64,000 bases of DNA, from NCBI RefSeq assembly GCF_030272615.1, contig NC_081406.1, forward strand, positions 215,755,497 to 215,819,496, read 5' to 3'. Made by a program: the position numbers and the translations under genes. The notes under the pieces are model-generated. The model saw only the letters and a program-made list of their open reading frames with translations, ran no database searches and was not told where the DNA came from. The DNA comes from Cryptomeria japonica (taxonomy: Eukaryota; Streptophyta; Pinopsida; Cupressales; Cupressaceae). Position 1 is the stretch's first letter. Each line of letters opens with the position of its first letter. This document shows, piece by piece, positions 10,384 through 22,372 of the stretch.

Positions 10384-11790
10384 AGAACTAAATGGGTATT
10401 CAAAAATAAACTCAATGAAGATGGTAAGGTAATTAGAAACAAAGCAAAATTAGTGTGTAAAGGATATTCACAAAAAGAGAGAATTTATTACAATGAAGCC
10501 TTTGCACTGGTAGCTATAATTGAGGCAGTCAGATTATTTCTTGTATTTGCAGCATACAAGAACTATAAAGTATATCAAATGGATGTAAAATGTGCATTTT
10601 TGAATGGTGATCTTGAAGAGGAAGTTTAGATTGAACAACCTTGTGGATTTTTATTGACAAATCATAAAGACATGGTTTGCAAATTAAGGAAAGCCTTGTA
10701 TGGATTGAAGCAAGCTCCTAGAGCTTGGTATGATAGATTGGACAAATATCTTTTGAAGCTTGGTTACACTAAAGGTAATGCTGATAGCAACTTATATTTT
10801 AAATTGACTAACGAAGACATCTTGGTTATTGAATTTTTTTTTGATGATATCATTTTTGGAGGAGAAGATGGATTGTGTAAGGACTTTGCTAATAAAATGC
10901 AGGAAGAATTTGAAATGTCTATGATTGGGGAGATAAAATTATTTTTAGGATTGCAGATTTCATAGATTGATAAAAGTATATTCATATGTCAAACAATGTA
11001 CTTGAAGGAACTACTGAATAAATTTGGTATGAAAAACTCTAAACCGGTAAGTACTCCTATGACAACAACTAATAAATTAACATTGAAGGATGATTCAGAC
11101 CCTGTTAATCCGACAAGATACAAATCTATCATTGGAGTTTTACTGTATTTAACAGAAACAAGACCTGATATAATGAATGTAGTATGTATTATTTCAAGAT
11201 TTTAGAGTAATCCTAGAGAAAATCATGAATCAACAGTGAAAAGGATTTTCCAGTATCTATGAGGCACAACAAATCTTGGTTTATGGTATCCGAAAGATGA
11301 AAATTTTGATTTATGTGCATACACCGATGCAAATTGGGCAAGAGATGTGGATGACAGAAAGAGAACCACCAGTGGGGCATTCTTTCTTGGTAGCAGTTTG
11401 ATTTCATGGTGTAGAAAGAAAGAGAGTTTTACATCATTATGAATAGCAAAATCAGAATATGTTGCAGCAACAACTAATTGCAATTAGGTATTATGGATCA
11501 AGCAAATGTTGAAGGACATAAAGGTAAAATGCAAATAACCTATAATCATTTATTGTGATAATTCAATGGCAATTGATATATCAAAGAATCTGGTATTTCA
11601 CTCTAAAACTAAACATGTTTCTATCAAATATAATTTTCTAAAAGAGAATGTTGAAGCAAAAGAAGTGAGATTGGTTTATGTGAATACTAAGGAGTAGATT
11701 GTAGATATCTTTACGAAGCCTTTGCCTAAGAAAACTTTTGAATATCTCAGAGAGCAGCTTGGGGTAATACCCTCACTGGTAGAGACTTAG
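10384..11790 (+). pseudogene. Copia reverse transcriptase-RNase H, element A
   Basis: RT blocks seen in order: [43 protein letters not shown], the catalytic FFFDDIIFGGE (10837-10869, first residue of the usual VDD-type box changed to Phe), [10 protein letters not shown], and KPVSTPMTTT with PTRYKSIIG. The RNase H part has YTDANWA (first Asp, about 11322), SEYVAATT and IIYCDNSMAIDISKN, ending near GVIPSLVET. Stops include TAG at 10963, 11203, 11488 and 11694, most of them at Gln positions of the sister copies. TAA at 11536 replaces a Glu codon. Confidence 0.85.
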
Positions 11791-12096
11791 ACAATTGATG
11801 ATCAGTATCAAACCAACAAAATTAATAGAGAAACCTTTTTTCCAGCTTTGATGGACGAGAGCTACTTCTCAGGGGGAGTAGTTGGTTATTATAATTGGTT
11901 CTATAAATTAGTTGTATGTTTTTGTATTTGTACTACTTTAGCATTTGATTTCAAAAGGGGGAGAGATATCTATGGAAAAACCTTGCATTTAGGAAACATT
12001 ATCGTATGGGGAGATATTATTAATTGCGGAAGAGATATATACTCTCTGCATTTATATTTTGATTTCTAGTATTGATCTATTTTGGAGATTGTTGAT

Positions 12097-13179
12097 TGTT
12101 GAGTTTTGGTTTTTGTATTTTTTTTGTCATTGATGTCAACATTTATCTTTCTAGAGATCTATGGTTATGTTGAATGGGCACATTATGTTTATCGGCAAGT
12201 TCAGTGACTTATGCACAGTCACTGGTATATTGTTCACCGACAGGTTATCTTGTTCACTGGCACTAAGGATGACTTGTTACCATCTGGAGATCGCTTGGTT
12301 ATGTCGAAGACATAGTTTGGATACTTAGTTTTGGTATTTTGGTTATTGGTCTAATCAAGTTGACATATTTGTTGTTACCAGCAAATTGGTCTAGATTATG
12401 GACTGCCATGCATTGTCTATTCTAGATTAGCATGACACATTATGAAGATGACTTATTAATTAGATATTATTATTAATGTATTGAGCCAACATGATGTGTC
12501 ACATCTTGACTTATTTTTAATTGATTTAATTGTAATATTCTCAGTAAGCCGACCTTCACATTTGGTCTTAGGTTTTGATATATACACAAGATCTCATTTG
12601 TGAGATAATGTAATACGAAGATAACAATATATGGTTTATGGAATTGTAACATGGTATGTGCAAAAATTGAAGATCATATGAGCAGACCATAGAGAAGGTT
12701 CAAGGAAATTTTGAAGGTGATTATCAGAGCTTAACCGGTAATGAATCCAGCATTGGAGATGCTACTTTGAGGAGTACATTATCATTGAATTTAACCATCC
12801 AATTGTAGTCAGTGTGAGTCCTATTTCATGATTGAGCAGTGAGCTCTAGGAGGTTGGCCTTTGTGCATGTGCAAACCCCATTTGTATACACATACTATCT
12901 ACAGTTGTATGATTTGATTGTGGGTAAGGTTTCCCACCCTGGTTTTTCCCCTTATAGGGTTTCCACATAAAAATCTATGTGTTATGTGTTGTAGATGTTG
13001 TTTCTATTTCTATTTTATGCATTGAGTTCTACTGATATTAATATTAACTGATAATCTGTCAACCGACATTAAGTTTGGTTTACTAGTATTAAGTATCAAG
13101 TTTGATTAAGTTATGTTTGGGTTAAAATTAATACATAACTGATTCACCCCCCCCTCTTAGTTTCCTCTGGGTCCTAACA
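12097..13179 (+). repeat. 3' LTR of element A
   Basis: Starts TGTTGAGTTTTGG and ends GGGTCCTAACA, with a C-rich run before the end (GATTCACCCC at 13141). It aligns with the LTRs of B, L and M. The polypurine tract normally just before the LTR is missing: comparison with B shows that roughly 90 bp were lost between two GGAGATTGTTG repeats. A TATA-like GATATATACAC and the palindrome ATCTCATTTGTGAGAT (12591-12606) mark the likely transcript start region. Confidence 0.8.
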
Positions 13180-13690
13180 CAAACAGCTCAGCAAAATGGA
13201 ATTATGGAAAGGAAGAACAAAACTATTCTGGATGCAACTACAAGCATGATATTGGAAGCAAATTTACCTCATGTGTACTGGAGAGAAGAAGTGAATACTA
13301 TGGTTTACACTTTTAACAGAGTTCACATCAAAGGTGAAATTGGTAAGAACCCTTATGAACTATGGTTTGCTAATACTCCTACTCTTAAATACTTCAAAAT
13401 ATTTGGAAGTAAATGTTATATTAGGAGAGACGAGTATATTGGTAAATTTGATCCTAGAAGTGATGAAGGAATATTTCTTGGTTATTCATCTATGAGAAAG
13501 GCATATAGATGTTTTAATAAAAGATTGTAGAAGATCATTGAGAGTGCTAATATGAAGATAGATGAACCCTTTAGAGGAAATTCAAGGTCTGTATATTTTG
13601 AATAGGCAATTGAGATGATCATAAATGAACCTATACAGAGTGCACTGGCACAAAGTATGGATCCAGTCACACCGACACCATGATCAGAGA
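13180..13690 (+). pseudogene. Copia integrase C-terminal half, element B
   Basis: Starts at the conserved block around the catalytic Glu (NGIMERKNKTIL) and continues with ANLPHVYWREE, GKNPYELWF, FGSKCYIRRDEYIGKFDPRSDEGIFLGYSS and YRCFNKRL, which is the usual end of copia integrase. The zinc domain and the first two catalytic Asp residues are absent because A is inserted upstream and B's left part is lost. The ORF stops at 13528 (TAG, Gln expected). A variable linker follows, with TAG and TGA stops at 13603 and 13681. Confidence 0.8.
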
Positions 13691-13744
13691 ATTCCATAGC
13701 GACTGAAGAACAACAGCAAGTGAACAAATCCAGGTATATAAGAC

Positions 13745-15279
13745 TGAATCACTCTGAAAGTTAGATAATTGGGAATAAGTATCAAGGTGTTATGACAAGA
13801 GGAAGACTGGAAAATGAAGAGGTATGTTTAATTTCTCAAATTGAACTAGCATCTATTATTGAGGCATGTGAAGATAACATTGGATTAAAGCTATGGAAGA
13901 TGTATTAGAACAAATTGAAAAGAACACTACATGGACATTAGTTCCCCAGCCTAAAGACAAAAATGTAATTGGAACTAAATGGGTATTTAGAAATAAACTC
14001 AATGAAGATGGTAAGGCAATAAAAAATAAAGAAAGATTAGTGTGTAAAGGATATTCACAAAAAGAGGGAATTGATTATAATGAAACCTTTGCACTGGCAG
14101 CTAGAATTGAGGCAATTAGATTATTTCTTGCATTTGCAGCACACAAGAACTATAAAGTATATCAGATGGATGTAAAATGTGCATTTCTGAATGGTGATCT
14201 TGAAGAGGAAGTTTACATTGAACAACCTAATGGATTTTCATTGACAAATAATGAAGATATGGTTTGCAAATTAAGGAAAACTTTGTATGGATTGAAGCAA
14301 GCACTTAGAGCTTGGTATGCTAGATTGGACAAATATCTTTTGAAGCTTGGTTACACTAAAGGTAATGTTGACACCAACTTATATTTCAAAGTGACTAATG
14401 ATGACATCTTGGTTATTGAAATTTTTATTGATGATATCATTTTTAGAGGAGAAGATGGATTGCGTAAAGACTTTGCTAAAAAGATGCAGGAAGAATTTGA
14501 AATGTCTATGATTGGGGAGATAAAATTCTTTTTAGGATTGAAAATTTCATAGACTGATAAAGGTATATTCATATATCAAACAAAATACTTGAAGGAACTA
14601 TTGAAGAAATTTGGTATGGAAAACTCTAAACCAGTAAGTACTCCTATGACTACAACTGATAAATTGACATTGAAGGATGATTTTGCTCCTGTTAATCAGA
14701 CAAGATATAAATCTATGATTGGAGGTTTACTATATTTGACACAAACAAGACCTAATATAATGAATGCAATATGTATTGTTTCAAGATTTCAGATTAATCC
14801 TAAAGAAAATCATATATCAAAAGTGAAAAGGATTTTCCGTTATCTACAAGGCACAACAAATCTTGGTTTATGGTATCCTAAAGATGAAAATTTTGATTTA
14901 TGTGCATACACTAGTGAGTAAGAAACATAGTTGTACATCATTATCAACAGTAGAATCATAATATGTTGCAGCAACAACTAATTGTACTCAGGTTTTATTT
15001 ATTAAGAAAATGTTGAAGGACATAAAGGTAAAATGCAAAGAACCTATAATCATTTATTGTGATAATTTAGCATCAATTGATATATCAAATAATCTGGTAT
15101 TTCACTCTAAGACTAAACATGTTTCTATCAAATATAATTTTCCAAAAGAGAATGTTGAAGCAAAAGAAGTAAGATTGGTTTATGTGAATACTAAAGAGCA
15201 CATTGCAGATATTTTTACCAAGCCTTTGCCTAAGGAAACTTTTGAATATCTCAGAGAGAAGCTTGGGGTAATACCCTAA
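13745..15279 (+). pseudogene. Copia reverse transcriptase-RNase H, element B
   Basis: The best preserved copia RT on the plus strand: 220 codons open from 13893 to a TAG at 14550. Blocks: [55 protein letters not shown], and catalytic [12 protein letters not shown] (about 14424-14460). After the TAG the reading continues with KPVSTPMTTTDKL and PTRYKSMIGGLLYLTQT. RNase H lost about 80 bp near 14912 relative to A, removing the TDANWA block with its first catalytic Asp. The end (15010-15279) keeps IIYCDNLASIDIS, TKHVSIKYNF and FTKPLPKETF. Confidence 0.85.
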
Positions 15280-15683
15280 CCGATAGAGACTTAAATAGTT
15301 GAGATTGGCATGAAACCAATAGAAATTAATAGAGAAACCTTTTTCTGGCTTTGATGGAGGAGAGCTACTTCTCAGGGGGAGTAGTTGGTTATAAAAATTG
15401 GTTATTGTAATTGGTTATAAGAGTTGGTTGTATGTTTTTGGTATTTGTATTGCTTTGGCATTTGATGTCAAAGGGGGAGATATATCTATGGAAAAAAAAT
15501 GTATTTAGGAAACATTATCCTTTGGGGGAGATATTAATCAAATCAAAATGCAGAGAGTGATTTTGGTTTTGATTTTTGGTATTAATCTATTCTGGAGATT
15601 GTTGGTTTTTGGGGTTTGGCATTCTATTTTGGCTCTTAGATGTTTTTCCACATTTTGTTGCCATCAATGCCAAAGGGGGAGAT
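15280..15683 (+). promoter_or_regulatory. 3' untranslated region with repeated polypurine tracts, element B
   Basis: Four GGGGGAG-type purine runs occur: CTCAGGGGGAGTAG (about 15371), TCAAAGGGGGAGATA (about 15468), TTTGGGGGAGATA (about 15521) and CCAAAGGGGGAGA (15670-15682). The last abuts the LTR start TGTTGG at 15684 and is the expected plus-strand primer site. Its left arm GTTGCCATCAATGCCAAA (15657-15674) can pair with LTR sequence at 15713-15730. Confidence 0.75.
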
Positions 15684-16275
15684 TGTTGGTATTAGGGATG
15701 TGTTACATTAGTTTTGTCATTGATTTCAACACTTATCCTTCTGGAGATCTTTGGTTATGTTGAACCGGCACATTCTATTCACCGGCATGTTCAGTGACTT
15801 ATGCACAGTCACCAGTATATTGTTCACTGACACTGAGCATGTCTTGTTATCATCTAGAGATCACTTGGTTATGTCAAATACATGGTTTGGATACTTGGTT
15901 TTGGTGTTTTGGTTATTGGTCTAATCGGGTTGACATATTTGTTGTTACCAACAAATTGGTCTAGGTTATGGACCGGTATGCATTATCTGTTCCAGATCAG
16001 CATGGCACGTTATGGAGATGATTTATTATTGTTGTAAATGTATTGAGCCGACATGATGCATTGAATCTTGACTTATTTGCAATTGATTTTATTGTAATAT
16101 TCTTAGTAAGTTGACCTACATATTTGGTCTTAGGTTTTGGTATATATGTAAGATCTCATTTGTGAGATAATGTAATAGGAATGTAATGGTATATGATATG
16201 TGGTTTTGTAACATGGTATATGCAAAAATTGAAGATCATATGAGCAGAGCATAGAGAAGGTTCAAGGAAGGTTTG
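15684..16275 (+). repeat. 3' LTR of element B, left part
   Basis: Begins TGTTGGTATTAGGG after the polypurine tract. It contains the TATA-like GGTATATATG and the palindrome ATCTCATTTGTGAGAT (16153-16168). It is interrupted after GTTTG (16271-16275) by element M and continues at 22373. Confidence 0.85.
16271..16275. repeat. Target site duplication of element M, left copy (GTTTG)
   Basis: GTTTG immediately precedes the TGTTAGGTCC terminus of M. An identical GTTTG follows the other terminus at 22373-22377. Five bp is the usual copia integrase footprint. Confidence 0.9.
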
Positions 16276-17331
16276 TGTTAGGTCCCGGGGACAACTGAGA
16301 GGGGGGGGTGAATCAGTTGTCTTATAATATTAAACTAAAAACCATTTAATCAAATTACTATTTAATATCAGTGAAACAGTCTGTGATACCGGTGAAACAA
16401 ACTAATGGATAAATGCAATACCAGTAAAGATTAATGCATGAAACCAAAAGACAAAGTCATCCACAACACATAACACCAATATTTGTTTATGGAAACCCTG
16501 TAAGGGGAAAAACCATGGTGGGAAACCTTACCCATAATCAGATGATACTATTGTAGATAGTAAGTGTATATAAATGGGGTCTACACATGCAAAATAGCTA
16601 AGTGCCTAGAGCTCACTGCTCAAACACAAATGGGAATCACACTGACTACAATTGGATGGTTAAATCCAATAAGAATGTACTGCTCAAAATAGCATCTTCA
16701 TATGTTGGACTCAGTACTGGTGTAATGCTAATATGCTTTCACAAAACCCTAGCTTTACCTTCAAATGATGTCTTCATGTATAGCTCTGCTAAATCTCGCA
16801 TATACCTTCACACACAACCTTCTTCACATTCCACATTCGATCTTACATTTATACCATAACCTAAGACCAATTATAGTAGGTCGGCTCTACAAGATATTAC
16901 AATAAAATCATTTTACAAATAATACAATATCTGATGTAATAACCAATTGAACATGTCAGCTCAATGCATTTACAATATTAATTAATTATCTTCATAGCGT
17001 GCCATGCTGATCTAGAAAAGTTAAACTTGTTGGTGTAACCCTAGATAACCCTAGACCTATTTGCCGGCAAAAGCAAATATGCAAATATGAATATGCTGAT
17101 AAACAACTTTCCAAGATACAATGTCCAAACAATGTCTTCGACATTACCAAGTATTTTCCATGCCATTCCAAGTGCCGGTGATCACTATATCCTGTCGGTG
17201 AACCATATACCGGTGACTGTGCATTAGTCACTAGCTTGCCGGTGAATGTTGCTAGATCTCCAAGGTGCCAGAGTTGATAAGTGTTTAGTAGGTGTTGACA
17301 TCAATGACAAAACCATACCAAAATACCAATA
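16276..17331 (-). repeat. 3' LTR of element M
   Basis: Plus-strand reading starts TGTTAGGTCC and ends at AATACCAATA, where the sister terminus is CCAACA (one C to T change). It has the family's G-rich run just inside the terminus (GAGGGGGGGGTGAATC). It aligns over its length with 21302-22372. Confidence 0.9.
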
Positions 17332-17332
17332 A

Positions 17333-17610
17333 TCTCCCCCTTTGGCATTGATGGCAACACAAGATGGAAAAACCATCAAAGTGCCAAAACAGAAATGCCA
17401 AATACCAAAAAACCAACAATCTCTAAAAAGACCATTACCAAAATAAACAATCTCTCCCCCTAGGAGTAAAATGTATCTTTTTGTGTTTTTCCATAACAAT
17501 CTCTCCCCCTTTGGCATCGAATGCCAAAGTTTCAACAAAATACCATTTGTTAGTTTCATTTACAAAATACCAACCAATTTCAATATACCAACTACTCCCC
17601 CTGAGAAGTA
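17333..17610 (-). promoter_or_regulatory. Polypurine tract series, element M 3' region
   Basis: On the minus strand, AAAGGGGGAGAT abuts the 3' LTR (plus-strand ATCTCCCCCTTT at 17332-17343). Further GGGGGAG runs lie at about 17454, 17504 and 17595. The arm GTTGCCATCAATGCCAAA (complement of 17341-17358) can pair with LTR bases 17294-17311. Confidence 0.75.
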
Positions 17611-17659
17611 GCTTCCTCATCAAAGCTAGATTAAGAATATATCTCTGTTAATTCTACCA

Positions 17660-19320
17660 GTTGATGACAGACATCAATTCTCTAAGTATCTATCAGTGGG
17701 TGTATGACCCCAAGTTGTTCTCTTAGATTTTCAAAAGTCTCCTTAGGTAGAGGTTTGGTGAAAATATCTGCAATCTTCTCTTTAGTATTCACATAAACTA
17801 GTTTGACTTGTTTTGCTTCAACATTTTCTTTCAGAAAGTTTAGCTTGATAGAAACATGTTTAGTTTTAGAATGTAGTACCGTATTCTTGGATATATCAAT
17901 TGCTGCAGTGTTATCATAATAGATAGTTATAGGTTCCTTGCAATTCACCTTTATGTCCTTTAACATTTGTTTAAGCCATAATACCTGTGTACAGTTTGTT
18001 GCTGCCACAACATATTTTGATGCTGCTGTTGATAAAGATGTGCAACTCTGTTTCTTGCTTAACCAAGAAATTAATCAGCTTCCAAGGAAAAATGCTCTGC
18101 CGGTGGTGCTTTTCCTATCATCTACATCTCCTGCCCAATTTGCATCTGTATATGCACATAATTCAAAGTTTTCATCTCTAGGATACCATAATCCAAGATT
18201 TGTAGTGCCTTGTAAGTACCAGAAAATCCTTTTTACTGTTGATTCATGATTTTCCCTAAGATTACTTTGAAATATTGAAACAATACATACTGCATTCATA
18301 ATATCTGGTCTTGTTTGTGTTAAATAAATTAAACCTCCTATCATAGCTTTGTACCTGGTTGGATTAATAGGTGTTGATTCATCTCTTATTGATAATTTGT
18401 CATTTGTAGTCATAGGTGTACTTACCGGTTTAGAGTTCTCCATCCCAAATTTCTTTAGTAACTCCTTTAAGTACTCTGATTGACTCAAGAATATACCACT
18501 GTTAGTCTAAGAAATCTACAAACCTAAAAAAAATTTTACTTCTCCTACCATAGACATTTCAAATTCTTGTTGCATTTTGATAGAAAAATCTTTACATAAT
18601 CCATCTTCTCCTCCAAAGATTATATCATCAACAAAAACTTCTATAACCAAGATGTCATCATTAGTTACTTTATAGTATAAATTACTATCTGCATTACCTT
18701 TAGAAAAACCAATCTCCAAAAGATACTTATCTAATCTTGCATACCAAGCTCTTGGAGCTTGCTTCAACCCATACAAAGCTTTCTTTAACCTACAAACCAT
18801 ATATTTGTCTTCTGTTAAAGAAAATCCATTAGGTTGTTCAATGTAAACCTCTTCTTCAAGAATTCCATTAAAAAATGTACATTTAATATCCATCTAATAT
18901 ACTTTATAGTTCTTATGAGGTGCAAAAGCCAAAAATAATCTAACTACCTCAATTCTAGCTACCGGTGCAAAGGTTTCATTATAATCAATTCCTTCTTTTT
19001 GAGAATATCCCTTACACACTAGTCTTGCTTTATTTCTGATTATTTTACCATCTTCATTAAGTTTGTTTCTAAAAACCCATTTGGTTCCAATAACATTTTT
19101 ATCTTTAGGCCAGGGAACTAATGTCCAAGTGTTATTCTTCTCAATTTGCTCTAATTCTTCTTCCATAGCTTTAATCCAAAATTTGTCTTCACATGCCTCA
19201 TTAATTGATGATGGTTCAATTTGAGAAATAAGACATACCTCTTCATTTGCCAATCTTCCTCTTTTCATAACTCCTCTATATTTGTTTCTAATTATCTGAT
19301 CTTCAGAATGATTCAATCGT
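17660..19320 (-). pseudogene. Copia reverse transcriptase-RNase H, element M
   Basis: From 19316 downward: [22 protein letters not shown], a stop at the codon before MDIKCTFFNG (about 18894), LYGLKQAPRAWYARL, catalytic VFVDDIIFGGEDG (about 18620-18660), FEMSMVGEVKFFLGL, then two close stops at 18516-18518 and 18507-18509. The reading resumes with YLKELLKKFGMENSKPVSTPM. RNase H keeps YTDANWAGDVDDRKSTTG (first Asp), a TTCTQVLW stretch and IYYDNTAAIDIS, ending at 17682. This is the most complete RT-RNase H in the window, close to intact apart from the stops. Confidence 0.88.
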
Positions 19321-19389
19321 ACATACTGGGGTGTCTTTGTTTGTTGTTGTTCCTCAGTTATTGTGGAATTTTCAAATGATACCGGTGTA

Positions 19390-20170
19390 ACTGGATCTTC
19401 ATTCTATGCCGGTGGGTTTAGTGTAGATTCATTTGACAGAATTTTTGTTGCCAGTTCAAAATCCATATACCTTGAAGTTCCTTTGAATTGTTTATCAATC
19501 TTTACATTTGTGCTTTCAACAATTTTCTGCAATCTTTTGTTAAAACATCTATATGCTTTGCTCTTAGATGAATAACCAAGAAACATTCCTTCATCACTTC
19601 TGGAATACTTTTGAAACTAGCTCTAACCTGTTTTCCAAATTGACATTCCTTACATACTGTGTTGTGAGGTATGACAATTTTGGGTAAATCTCTAACTGCC
19701 TTAGTAGTACTGATTTTTACCATGCAATCAAAATTTACATGATAGAGTCTCTTATGTCATAACCAACTTTCATCAATGTGTGCAATCAAACATGTCTTTT
19801 CACTATTATTCAAATGAAAGATATTACCTCTAGTCTGATTATCGGTTGCAATTTCTAAACCAGTTCTGTTCATAATTTTTCATTTACCATTTTTGAATTG
19901 TAACTGAAATCCTTTCTCTACTAATTGACCAACACTCAAAAGATTATGCTTTAAACCTTCAACATAGTAGACATTGTCAATGTTATGCTTACCATCAAGA
20001 GATATTGAACCCTTACCTTTGATTGAACAAGCTTTGTCATCTCCAAATCTTACTAGACCTCCATTATATTCTTGAAAGTTCAAGAATTTGCTTTTGTCAC
20101 TAGTCATGTGATTTGAGCATCTTGAATCAATTATCCATTCATCCTTCACTTCAACTTTTGCTGCCAAGAC
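19390..20170 (-). pseudogene. Copia protease and integrase with integrase core deleted, element M
   Basis: The protease start reads EWIIDSRCSNHMT (about 20092-20135), where copia proteases have Asp-Ser-Gly; here Gly is Arg (codon AGA). The GKGSISLDG and YVEGLKHNLLSVGQL blocks follow. The integrase zinc domain is present (HKRLYHVNFDC, then VCKECQFGKQVRASFKSI). At about 19598-19603 the sequence jumps from FKSI to the PRSDEGMFLGYSS block that normally ends integrase, with loss of frame. Comparison with element L (61141 and 61725) shows that about 584 bp holding the D-D-E core are gone, between two CTAGAA words. Confidence 0.85.
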
Positions 20171-21244
20171 CTATTCTACTAGTTGCATTGCAGGTGCCGA
20201 TTGATCTTCTGTTATAGCAACAAAAACCCATCCATTGTCTGCCGGATCTTCATCAGAATCATCAGTTACTCCTTCATCAGCACCATAACAAGATTTGTCC
20301 TTATTCTTCTTGAATCTATATCTCTGATATTTAGAATTAGGCTTGTATGTCCTTCTAGCTTCTTCTCTTAACCTAGCATGTCTATCAGGGCATCTTGAAG
20401 CCATATGACCAATCTTATTGCAGTTAAAATATTTAAAGGGTGCTTTACCTTCATACTTACTTCCAATTGGACCTTTAGGCACTTTTCTTGCAAATAGTGC
20501 TTCAAGATCTTCATTTTCTCTCCTACTTTCTTCAAGTTCTCTTGCATAAAAAGCTTTCTAATCAGATTTGTCAAATGATGATGCAGATGATGTTGATGCT
20601 TTGAAAGCTAAATCTGTCTTTATAGTAGTAACAAGACCAAATTCCTCAATCTCAAAGGTTGATAGTTTTCCAATCAATGTATCCCTAGTTACTGATGTGT
20701 TAGGAATTGTTCTAAGTTCATTTATTGCAGTAACCTTCATTTTGTATGCCGGTGGAAATCCTCTTAAAACTTTTGAAACAATTTAATCTTCACTTAAGGT
20801 TCCTCCACAACATTTAATACCCAAAACAATTTCATTTACTCTTTCCATAAAAGTAGAAATTCTTTCATCCTCTTCCATTTTTAGACTTTCATACCTGACC
20901 AGGAAGCTTTCAAGTTTTGCAATTTTGACTGTGGAATATCCTTCATTCAGTGTTTCAAAATGATCCTAAATAGCTTTAGCAGTAGACCTGTCAGATAGTC
21001 CCATGATTTTCTGATCTGATAATGCGCTCAGAAGTGCTTCTCTTGCCTTGCAATCACTTTCTTCATCTTTAGTCAGATTTGGAGGATTTGGTTGAGTTTT
21101 AGTAGGAGCAGTATATCCATTCTTTGTAAACTCCCATATATCTTTTCCAATACAGCTCAGATGTGTCTCCATTCTGATCTTCCATATCCCATAGTTAGTT
21201 CCATCAAGTTTAGGACTATCCTTCCTAAAATAGTTGCTAGACAT
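20171..21244 (-). pseudogene. Copia gag, element M
   Basis: Begins at ATG 21244 with MSSNYFRKDSPKLDGTNYG, the start of a copia Gag; FDGTNYxxWK-type openings are family hallmarks. It continues through KAREALLSALSD, LKMEEDERISTFMERVNEIV and a Ser-rich linker. The CCHC knuckle at about 20391-20434 reads YFNCNKIGHMASRC, so the first Cys is Tyr. The acidic DDSDEDPADNG follows. Stops occur at 20966 and inside the linker (about 20561). The ATG lies about 55 bp from the LTR edge, as in element L. Confidence 0.88.
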
Positions 21245-21286
21245 TGGATCTCCTCAAGCTGTTAAGCTTTTGCAGAAAGAGGACTA

Positions 21287-21299
21287 GGCTCTAATACCA
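21287..21299 (-). promoter_or_regulatory. Primer binding site for tRNA-iMet, element M
   Basis: The minus strand reads TGGTATTAGAGCC two bases after the 5' LTR. It differs by one C to T change from the standard plant copia site TGGTATCAGAGCC. Confidence 0.85.
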
Positions 21300-21301
21300 A
21301 T

Positions 21302-22372
21302 TGTTAGGTCCCCGGGACAACTAAGAGGGGAGGGGTGAATCAGTTGTCTTATAATATTAAACCAAAAACCACTTAATCAAATTACTGTTTAATACTGGTG
21401 AAACACTCTGTGATATCGGTGAAACAAATTAACTGATAAATGCAATACCAGTAAAGATTAATGCATGAAACCAAAAGACAAAGTCATCCACAACACATAA
21501 CACCAATATTTGTATGTGGAAACCATGTAAGGGGAAAAACCATGGTGGGAAACCTTACCCACAGTCAGATGATACTACTGCAGATAGTAAGTGTACATAA
21601 ATGGGGTCTGCACATGCAGAAAGGCCAAGTGCCTAGAGCTCACTGCTCAAACACAAATGGGAGTTACACTGACTACAATTGGATGGTTAAATCCAATAAG
21701 AATGTACTGCTCAAAATTGCATCTTCATATGCTAGATTCAGTACCGGTGTAATGCTGATATACTTTCACAAAACCATAGCTTTACCTTCAAATGATGTCT
21801 TCGTGTATAGCTCTGCTAAATATCGCATATACCTTCACACACAACCTTCTTCACATTCCACATTCGATCTTACATTTAAGATCTTACATTTATACCATAA
21901 CCTAAGACCAATTATAGTAGGTTGGCTCTACAAGATATTACAATAAAATCATTTTACAAATAATACAATATCTGTTGCAATAACTAATTGAACATGTCGG
22001 CTCAATGCATTTACAACATTAATTAATTATCTCCATAGCGTGCCATGCTGATCTGGAAAAGTTAAACCTATCGGTGTAACCCTAGATAACCCTGGACCTA
22101 TTTGCTAGTAAAAGCAAATATACAAATATGAATATGTTGATAAACAACTTTCCAAGATATGATGTCCAAACAATGTCTTCGATATTACCAGGTATTTTCC
22201 ATGCCATTCCAAGTGTCGGTGATCACTATATCCTGTCGGTGAACCATATACCAATGACTATGCATTAGTCACTTGCTTGTCGGTGAATGTTGCTAGATCT
22301 CCAAGGTGGCAGAGTTGATAAGTGTTTAGTAAGTGTTGACATCAATGACAAAACTATACCAAAATACCAACA
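21302..22372 (-). repeat. 5' LTR of element M
   Basis: Plus-strand reading starts TGTTAGGTCC and ends ATACCAACA. It is slightly longer than the partner LTR, partly because AAGATCTTACATTT is duplicated near 21880. On the minus strand a TATA-like TGGTATAAATG is followed by GTAAGATC. Confidence 0.9.

Larger units (their letters stand above)
10384..13179 (+). mobile_element. Element A: Ty1/copia retrotransposon, left half missing
   Basis: Contains the RT and RNase H part of a copia pol and a 3' LTR (12097-13179). Its left end at about 10384 is cut inside RT, so LTR, gag, protease and integrase are absent. Its right end, the LTR terminus CCTAACA at 13179, joins directly to the integrase of element B. 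It belongs to the same family as B, M and L, since RT and LTR sequences align throughout. Reading is broken by many stops. Confidence 0.85.
16276..22372 (-). mobile_element. Element M: full-length Ty1/copia retrotransposon on the minus strand
   Basis: About 6.1 kb bounded by two LTRs (16276-17331 and 21302-22372) and identical 5-bp TSDs. Read on the minus strand, the order is 5' LTR, tRNA-iMet primer site, gag, zinc knuckle, protease, truncated integrase, RT, RNase H, purine tracts, 3' LTR. It lies in the 3' LTR of element B. By eye the first about 155 bp of its two LTRs differ at roughly a dozen sites, mostly transitions, so the insertion is not recent. The integrase core is deleted, so it would need an integrase in trans unless the loss came after insertion. 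Confidence 0.92.

Noticed and set aside
13175-13184. TSD of element A (CAAAC after the LTR)
   Set aside because: The left end of A is missing, so there is nothing to compare.
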